Below, in pieces: positions 59,283 to 64,000 of a DNA stretch of 64,000 nucleotides. The notes beneath the pieces are model-generated. The model ran no database searches. It worked only from the letters and a program-made list of their open reading frames with translations, and had not been told where the DNA came from. The position numbers and the translations under genes are program-made. This DNA is from Fontibacterium sp040404065 (GTDB lineage: Bacteria > Pseudomonadota > Alphaproteobacteria > Pelagibacterales > Pelagibacteraceae): assembly GCA_040404065.1 (NCBI GenBank), contig JBBAJM010000001.1; one strand, written 5' to 3'. How positions within the stretch are numbered: position 1 is the first letter of the stretch; every line of letters begins with the position of its first letter.

Positions 59283-61220
59283 TTATTTATTTAATCTATT
59301 ATCAATTAAACTTTGCACAACACTCGGATCCGCAAGTGTAGAAGTGTCGCCTAAATTTTCAAATTGATTTTCAGCAACCTTTCTTAAAATTCTTCTCATA
59401 ATTTTTCCAGATCTAGTTTTAGGTAGTCCCGAAGTGTAATGAATAAGATCTGGAGTTGCTAAAGGCCCAATAATTTTTCTAACCAAATCTTTTAATTCTT
59501 TTGTTAGAGCATCGGACGCTATCTCGCCTACTTTTAAAGTTACATAACAGTATAAACCTTGGCCTTTAATATCATGCGGGTATCCTACAACCGCAGCTTC
59601 AGCAACTTTTGGATGAGCGACAAATGCACTTTCAATTTCAGCTGTTCCAAGATTGTGACCTGACACAATAATCACATCATCTACTCGACCTGTAATCCAA
59701 TAGTATCCATCCTCATCTCTTTTGCAGCCATCACCAGTAAAATATTTGCCATCGTGCTGTGAAAAATAAGTATCAATAAATCTTTGATGATCTCCGTATA
59801 CAGTTCTCATTTGTCCTGGCCATGAATCTCCAATGCATAGTCTACCCTCACATGCATCACTAAGTTCATTTCCTTTTTCATCAACTATTACAGGAAGTAT
59901 TCCATAGAATGGTTTTGTTGCTGAACCAGGTTTTAAATCAATCGCACCGGGCTGAGGTGATAAAAGAGCCGCTCCAGTTTCCGTTTGCCACCAAGTATCA
60001 ACTATTGGACAACGAGAATCTCCAACAACTCTATGGTACCAAAGCCAAGCTTCGGGATTAATAGGCTCACCAACGGAACCTAAAAGTTTAAGTGATTTTC
60101 TGCTTGTTTTTTTTACCATTGCATCACCTTCTCGCATTAAAGCTCGAAGTGCAGTTGGTGCTGTATAGAAAATATTTACTTTATGCTTGTCTATAACCTG
60201 CCAGAAACGACTTGCATCAGGATAACTCGGAACGCCTTCAAACATTAAAGTTGTTGCCCCATTTGATAGAGGGCCGTAGACGATATAACTATGACCTGTT
60301 ACCCAACCAATGTCTGCCGTACACCAATAAATGTCTCCATCCTTATAATTGAAAATATATTGGAACGTCATTGAAGCATAAACTAAATATCCACCCGTTG
60401 TATGCAATACTCCCTTTGGCTTTCCAGTTGATCCAGATGTGTAAAGAATAAACAAAGGATCTTCTGCATTCATTTCTTCGGGTTTGCAAGTGGTAGACAT
60501 TTTGTTAGTTAATTCGTGATACCAAATGTCGCGCTTTACATCAAAAGATACATTGCCCCCCGTTCTTTTAAGAACAATACATTTTTTAACATCAGGACAT
60601 TTCTTTAATGCTTCATCAATATTCTTTTTTAATGGAATAACCTTTTGTCCTCTTAATCCCTCATCAGCAGTAATTACGAATTCTGATTTACAATCTAATA
60701 TTCTATTAACAATAGAGTCTGGCGAGAAACCTCCAAATATTACAGAGTGAACTGCTCCAATTCGAGTACAAGCGAGCATCGCATAGATGCCCTCCGGAAC
60801 CATCGGCATATAAATAGTAACCCGATCTCCTTTTTTAATTCCAATTTCTTTTAATCCGTTTGCAAGTTTACAAACTTCATCACTTAATTCTTGGTAGGTA
60901 ATATTTTTAGATTCTTTTGGATCGTCTCCTTCAAAAATAATTGCTGTTTGTTTTGCCCTTTTAGGAAGATGTCTATCGATACAATTATAAGAAACGTTCG
61001 TTGTTCCGTCATAGAACCATTTGATCGAAACTTTTTTTGTGCTGTAAATTACGTCTTTGATTTTTGAATAAGGTTTAAACCAGTGAATTCTTTTTCCTTC
61101 TTTTGCCCAGAAGTTTTCATTGTCCGTGATAGACTCTTTATATTTTGCTTCGTACTGTTCTTTGTTAACGTATGAATTTTTTGCCCAATCAGCTGGTACT
61201 TTAAAAAGTTTATCGCTCAA
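59283..61220 (-). CDS. acs: Acetyl-CoA synthetase, TTG start
   Basis: 645 residues, the standard Acs length. ATP-dependent AMP-forming ligase turning acetate into acetyl-CoA. ILYTSGSTGKPKGVLHTTGGY is the adenylate-forming P-loop, DTWWQTETGA the motif that contacts acyl-AMP, and LPKTRSGKIMRRILRK carries the catalytic lysine that is acetylated in other bacteria. The start is TTG at 61218-61220 behind a perfect AGGAGGGG ribosome site (61223-61230); no ATG fits the conserved N-terminus. A propionate preference cannot be excluded. Confidence 0.95.
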   Translation of the reverse strand: MSDKLFKVPADWAKNSYVNKEQYEAKYKESITDNENFWAKEGKRIHWFKPYSKIKDVIYSTKKVSIKWFYDGTTNVSYNCIDRHLPKRAKQTAIIFEGDDPKESKNITYQELSDEVCKLANGLKEIGIKKGDRVTIYMPMVPEGIYAMLACTRIGAVHSVIFGGFSPDSIVNRILDCKSEFVITADEGLRGQKVIPLKKNIDEALKKCPDVKKCIVLKRTGGNVSFDVKRDIWYHELTNKMSTTCKPEEMNAEDPLFILYTSGSTGKPKGVLHTTGGYLVYASMTFQYIFNYKDGDIYWCTADIGWVTGHSYIVYGPLSNGATTLMFEGVPSYPDASRFWQVIDKHKVNIFYTAPTALRALMREGDAMVKKTSRKSLKLLGSVGEPINPEAWLWYHRVVGDSRCPIVDTWWQTETGAALLSPQPGAIDLKPGSATKPFYGILPVIVDEKGNELSDACEGRLCIGDSWPGQMRTVYGDHQRFIDTYFSQHDGKYFTGDGCKRDEDGYYWITGRVDDVIIVSGHNLGTAEIESAFVAHPKVAEAAVVGYPHDIKGQGLYCYVTLKVGEIASDALTKELKDLVRKIIGPLATPDLIHYTSGLPKTRSGKIMRRILRKVAENQFENLGDTSTLADPSVVQSLIDNRLNK

Positions 61221-61238
61221 TGCCCCTCCTTATTTTTA

Positions 61239-61652
61239 TTAAATTCTACCCATCTTACATATTATTTTCCAGCTTTTTGAATCTATAGACATTACCGATA
61301 ATCTGCTTTGTTTTATAAGGGGTAAATGAGAAATTTGCTTATTCCCCTTTATATCAGCAAGTGATACTGGCTCATTTAAGTCTTGAAAATAGCTTAATTG
61401 AACTGCTACGAATTTTTTCTCTTTATCTGTTGGATCGGGAAATGCTGATTTAATAATTTTAACTATGCCTATAATTTTTTTATCTTCATTAGAGTGATAA
61501 AAAAAACAAAGATCACCTATTTGCATTTGTTTTAAGTAATTAGCAGCTTGATAATTTCTAACCCCATTCCAAACGGTTCCTTTAGAACCTGCTTTTTTTT
61601 GATTATCAAAAGACCACACTGATGGTTCTGATTTTACTAACCAATAGTTCAT
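61239..61652 (-). CDS. EVE-domain protein
   Basis: 137 residues. The EVE fold (PUA-like) is recognised by MNYWLVKSEPSVWSFDNQ, WNGVRNYQAANYLKQMQIGDLCFFYHS and the C-terminal SRLSVMSI. EVE proteins bind modified bases in DNA or RNA. Stand-alone members in proteobacteria are mostly housekeeping of unknown role. It ends 18 bp before acs. Confidence 0.92.
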   Translation of the reverse strand: MNYWLVKSEPSVWSFDNQKKAGSKGTVWNGVRNYQAANYLKQMQIGDLCFFYHSNEDKKIIGIVKIIKSAFPDPTDKEKKFVAVQLSYFQDLNEPVSLADIKGNKQISHLPLIKQSRLSVMSIDSKSWKIICKMGRI

Positions 61653-61747
61653 AAGATTTTTTTTGTATTTTTAAGCAGTGTCTGTGTCAAAACAAAGCCA
61701 AATTTAGTTAAGTAAATCAATGATTTTTTAAAATGAATAATTTGATT

Positions 61748-62821
61748 TTAGTATTTAACCCCAGCCCCCTTTAAAAAAGGTGCCTCAGGATCCAAAGGCC
61801 ATCTTGGTTTTGCAAGAACCTCAAGATTATCTTCAATTCCACTTTTAAATCTTTCAATACCAGCCCAGGCAATCATCGCGCCATTATCGCTACATAATTC
61901 TGCTGGCGGAAATAAATTTTCAAAATCCATTTCTTTACTTAGTTTTTCTAAATTTTTTCTAATGCTATGGTTTGCCGCAACACCACCAGAAATTACGAAA
62001 ACTTTTTTAGCTTTTTTGTATTTAGAACTAAATTCATTCATCGCAACTTTGCATTTAGAATATAAAATTTCATTGATTGTTCTTTGAAAAGAAGCTGCAA
62101 GATTTTCTTTGTCTTTTTCTGTTTTGATTTTTGGTAATAAATTTAAAATTGAAGTTTTAAGTCCAGCAAAAGACAAATTACATCCAGGATGATTTAAAAT
62201 TGGTTTAGGTAAAATATAAGCCCTTTCATCACCATGCTTTGCAAGCTTTTCAAGTTTCGGCCCACCTGGAAATTCAAGTCCAATCATTTTTGCTGTTTTG
62301 TCAAAAGTTTCTCCAAGAGCATCATCAATAGTTGTTCCAATTCTTTTGTATTTTCCAATACCTTCGACTATTAAAAATTGAGTGTGTCCTCCGGATACAA
62401 GAAGCAAAAGATAAGGAAAGTTTATTTTTTTAAAAATTCTTGCTGTTAGAGCATGACCCTCAAGATGATTAATTGCTAAAAATGGTTTTTTTAAAATTCC
62501 TGCAATACTTTTTCCTGCACTCAAACCAACCATTAAACAAACTAAAAGACCGGGCCCCGCTGTTGCTGCGACACCATCTAATTCTTCAAAATTACATTTA
62601 CTATCGTCTATTGCTTTTTTAATAATAAGATCAATTTTTTCAGCATGGGATCTTGCTGCATTTTCAGGAACCACCCCCCCGAATTTTAAGTGTTCATCGA
62701 CTTGGCTCGAGACAACATTGGATAGTATTTTAACACTTCCATCTTTCTCTTCTCTAACAATAGAAGCTGCAGTTTCGTCGCAACTAGTCTCGATTCCAAG
62801 AAATGTTAAATCTTTTTTCAT
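61748..62821 (-). CDS. tsaD: tRNA t6A synthesis protein TsaD
   Basis: 357 residues from the ATG at 62819-62821 (MKKDLTFLGIETSCDETAASI). The frame also opens at GTG 62842, less likely. Metal-binding histidines lie in INHLEGHALTARI. LLLVSGGHTQFL, FPGGPKLEKLA and VISGGVAANHSIR, then CSDNGAMIAWAG are family signatures. With TsaB/C/E it makes N6-threonylcarbamoyladenosine at tRNA A37. It is divergent from hemC. Confidence 0.96.
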   Translation of the reverse strand: MKKDLTFLGIETSCDETAASIVREEKDGSVKILSNVVSSQVDEHLKFGGVVPENAARSHAEKIDLIIKKAIDDSKCNFEELDGVAATAGPGLLVCLMVGLSAGKSIAGILKKPFLAINHLEGHALTARIFKKINFPYLLLLVSGGHTQFLIVEGIGKYKRIGTTIDDALGETFDKTAKMIGLEFPGGPKLEKLAKHGDERAYILPKPILNHPGCNLSFAGLKTSILNLLPKIKTEKDKENLAASFQRTINEILYSKCKVAMNEFSSKYKKAKKVFVISGGVAANHSIRKNLEKLSKEMDFENLFPPAELCSDNGAMIAWAGIERFKSGIEDNLEVLAKPRWPLDPEAPFLKGAGVKY

Positions 62822-62845
62822 AGATGTATTGAGTGTGATCACCTG

Positions 62846-62903
62846 TCGCTATAAAAAGTAGCGATAATATATAACAAAATGTTATTAAATCAGCAAAATG
62901 TTA
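62846..62903. promoter_or_regulatory. Hairpin and short repeats in the tsaD-hemC divergent region
   Basis: TCGCTA at 62846-62851 and TAGCGA at 62859-62864 form a 6-bp perfect inverted repeat with a 7-base spacer. CAAAATGTTA occurs twice, at 62875-62884 and 62894-62903, the second copy spanning the hemC start codon. These are the only evident structures in the promoter region and may be operators. Confidence 0.35.
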
Positions 62904-63869
62904 AGAAATAAAAAAATTATTATCGGCACTAGAGGCAGCAGATTATCTCTTGCTCAAACTGAACATTTTAGAGACGAGTTACTGCTTGCTTATCCAGGAA
63001 TTAAATCAGATCAACTGGTTATCAAAATTATAAAAACATCTGGTGATAAATTTAAAACAGAAAACTTAGGAATGATGGGTGGCAAAGGCCTATTTGTTAA
63101 AGAACTAGAGGAGTGTTTGCTTGAAAAAACAATCGATGTTGCGGTTCATTCTCTTAAAGACGTGCCAACTTTTTCATCAAATAAATTATCACTCGCTTGT
63201 TTTTTAAAGAGAACAGATGAACGTGATGCTTTTTTATCTCCCGTAGCAAACTCATTCTTAAATTTAAAGCCAGGCTCTACTATTGGTACTTCCTCAGTAA
63301 GAAGATTTGCTCAATTAAAAAGATTAAGAGATGATCTAAAAATTATTCCAATGAGAGGAAATATCGACACCAGAATAAACAAAATGAAAGAGGGAATTTT
63401 TGATTCAATTATACTTGCAGCATCAGGGTTAAAAAGACTTGGATTTCATTCGGAAGTAAAACAGTATTTTGAAAAAGACGTAGTAATCCCATCTGCCGGA
63501 CAAGGAATCATAACTGTTCAATGTAGAGATGAAGATTCAGACATTAAGGAAATTTTAAAAGCAATAAACGATAAAGAAACACAAATTTTAGCAGAGGCAG
63601 AGCGTTCATTACTAGAAGTGCTAAATGGTGCATGCGATACTCCAGTTGGAGCTAATGCTATTATTAATGATGAAGGAGAATTATTTTTGCAGGCAGAATT
63701 ATTATCTTTAGATGGCTCAAAATCTTTTAGAGCACATAAAACTGGAATTGCTGAAAAAGCAAAAAGCATAGGAATTGATGTGGCTGAAGAAATTTTATCT
63801 AAGGCTGGAGACAATTTTATTATTTCGGAGACAAAACTTGCACATACTATTCACAAAAAGTCAGAATAG
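62898..63869 (+). CDS. hemC: Hydroxymethylbilane synthase (porphobilinogen deaminase)
   Basis: 323 residues. Joins four porphobilinogens in heme synthesis. IIIGTRGSRLSLAQTEHF is the conserved opening. VAVHSLKDVPT and MRGNIDTRINKM follow, and GACDTPVGANA holds Cys246, the dipyrromethane cofactor attachment site. It overlaps hemD by about 32 bp. Confidence 0.97.
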   Translation: MLRNKKIIIGTRGSRLSLAQTEHFRDELLLAYPGIKSDQLVIKIIKTSGDKFKTENLGMMGGKGLFVKELEECLLEKTIDVAVHSLKDVPTFSSNKLSLACFLKRTDERDAFLSPVANSFLNLKPGSTIGTSSVRRFAQLKRLRDDLKIIPMRGNIDTRINKMKEGIFDSIILAASGLKRLGFHSEVKQYFEKDVVIPSAGQGIITVQCRDEDSDIKEILKAINDKETQILAEAERSLLEVLNGACDTPVGANAIINDEGELFLQAELLSLDGSKSFRAHKTGIAEKAKSIGIDVAEEILSKAGDNFIISETKLAHTIHKKSE

Positions 63870-64000
63870 TTCTGAAATTTTAATTAAAAGATTCGCCGAC
63901 AAAGGCCATCGCATTACTAATTTTTCAATACTAAACATAAAACCAATAATAATTCCTGATATTAATTTTAAATATTTTACCGTAGTTATTTTTACGAGCT
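63838..64000 (+). CDS. hemD: Uroporphyrinogen-III synthase, N-terminal part, cut by window end
   Basis: Frame +1 after hemC translates as ILFTKSQNSSEILIKRFADKG and onward to IIIPDINFKYFTVVIFTS, matching the opening of HemD (TR/K-type start, KGH, then the IFTS segment). It is open to the window end. The best start is TTG at 63838-63840 inside hemC; the start is uncertain. HemD cyclises hydroxymethylbilane, so it belongs with hemC. Confidence 0.75.
   Translation, partial: MHILFTKSQNSSEILIKRFADKGHRITNFSILNIKPIIIPDINFKYFTVVIFTS

Noticed and set aside
63518..63814. 98-codon minus-strand frame inside hemC
   Set aside because: Overlaps the conserved cofactor-binding region of HemC on the other strand; no independent support.

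Overview
The window reads as a chromosomal segment of a streamlined, AT-rich alphaproteobacterium, most likely a SAR11-type organism (Candidatus Pelagibacter / Pelagibacterales). The reasons are the very low GC, lysine- and asparagine-rich proteins, tiny or overlapping intergenic gaps, and alphaproteobacterial gene orders (rph-rdgB-rsmI, grpE-dnaK-dnaJ-dapB, DUF3576-leuS-lptE-holA, mnmE-mnmG-rsmG-parA-parB, dnaQ-coaE-aroE-maf-ppsR next to hemE-hemH-hemJ-rho). The assignment is inference from gene content. I ran no searches. Almost everything is ordinary core genome. I see no insertion sequence, prophage, CRISPR array, rRNA operon or defence island.

Layout. Positions 1-2.2 kb hold a 5'-truncated polysaccharide deacetylase and a Bax-like glucosaminidase. 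2.2-10.5 kb: nfu, trpS, murJ, a malic enzyme-phosphotransacetylase fusion, a BON lipoprotein, rsmI, rdgB and rph. 10.6-18.8 kb: grpE-dnaK-dnaJ, a TPR/GT41 (SPINDLY-type) glycosyltransferase, dapB, nth and a PfkB sugar kinase. 18.8-22.4 kb: a degenerate response-regulator-like protein facing an L,D-transpeptidase, then a YggS gene and a ThiE-like gene whose start codons abut, then a porin. 22.5-34.3 kb: a DUF3576 lipoprotein, leuS, lptE, holA, the parB-parA-rsmG-mnmG-mnmE block with a perfect parS site inside rsmG, ogt, and a UbiH-type monooxygenase. 34.4-48 kb: ftsK, lolA, a GNAT protein, a HIT protein, the his genes with a second SPINDLY-type gene wedged between hisF and hisE, smr, a Tim44-like gene, secB, dnaQ, coaE, aroE, maf and ppsR.

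The 277-bp ppsR-hemE intergenic region (48057-48333) is the best candidate for the chromosomal replication origin. It has a perfect DnaA box, a TTAA-N7-TTAA (CtrA-type) site, and four copies of TTAATAAC. The nearest genes on both sides are transcribed away from it, and parS/parAB lie about 19 kb away. The hemE/DUF299 (RP001-type) neighbourhood matches the oriC location described for Caulobacter and Rickettsia.

To the right: hemE-hemH-hemJ-rho, a LON-domain protein, tRNA-Gly(GCC), a pterin-carbinolamine dehydratase, purH, a heparinase-like gene, rpe, an MHS-type transporter with a large periplasmic insertion, a 55-codon SdhAF4/DUF1674 gene, acs, an EVE-domain protein, tsaD, hemC and the start of hemD.

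Points worth attention are the probable origin plus parS system, two GT41 glycosyltransferases inserted into otherwise conserved operons (one with a 45-bp perfect intragenic repeat), a terminator hairpin that doubles as the end of a coding sequence, divergent genes with no intergenic base, and several genes apparently lost from conserved clusters (hrcA, hemW/yraN, mltA).
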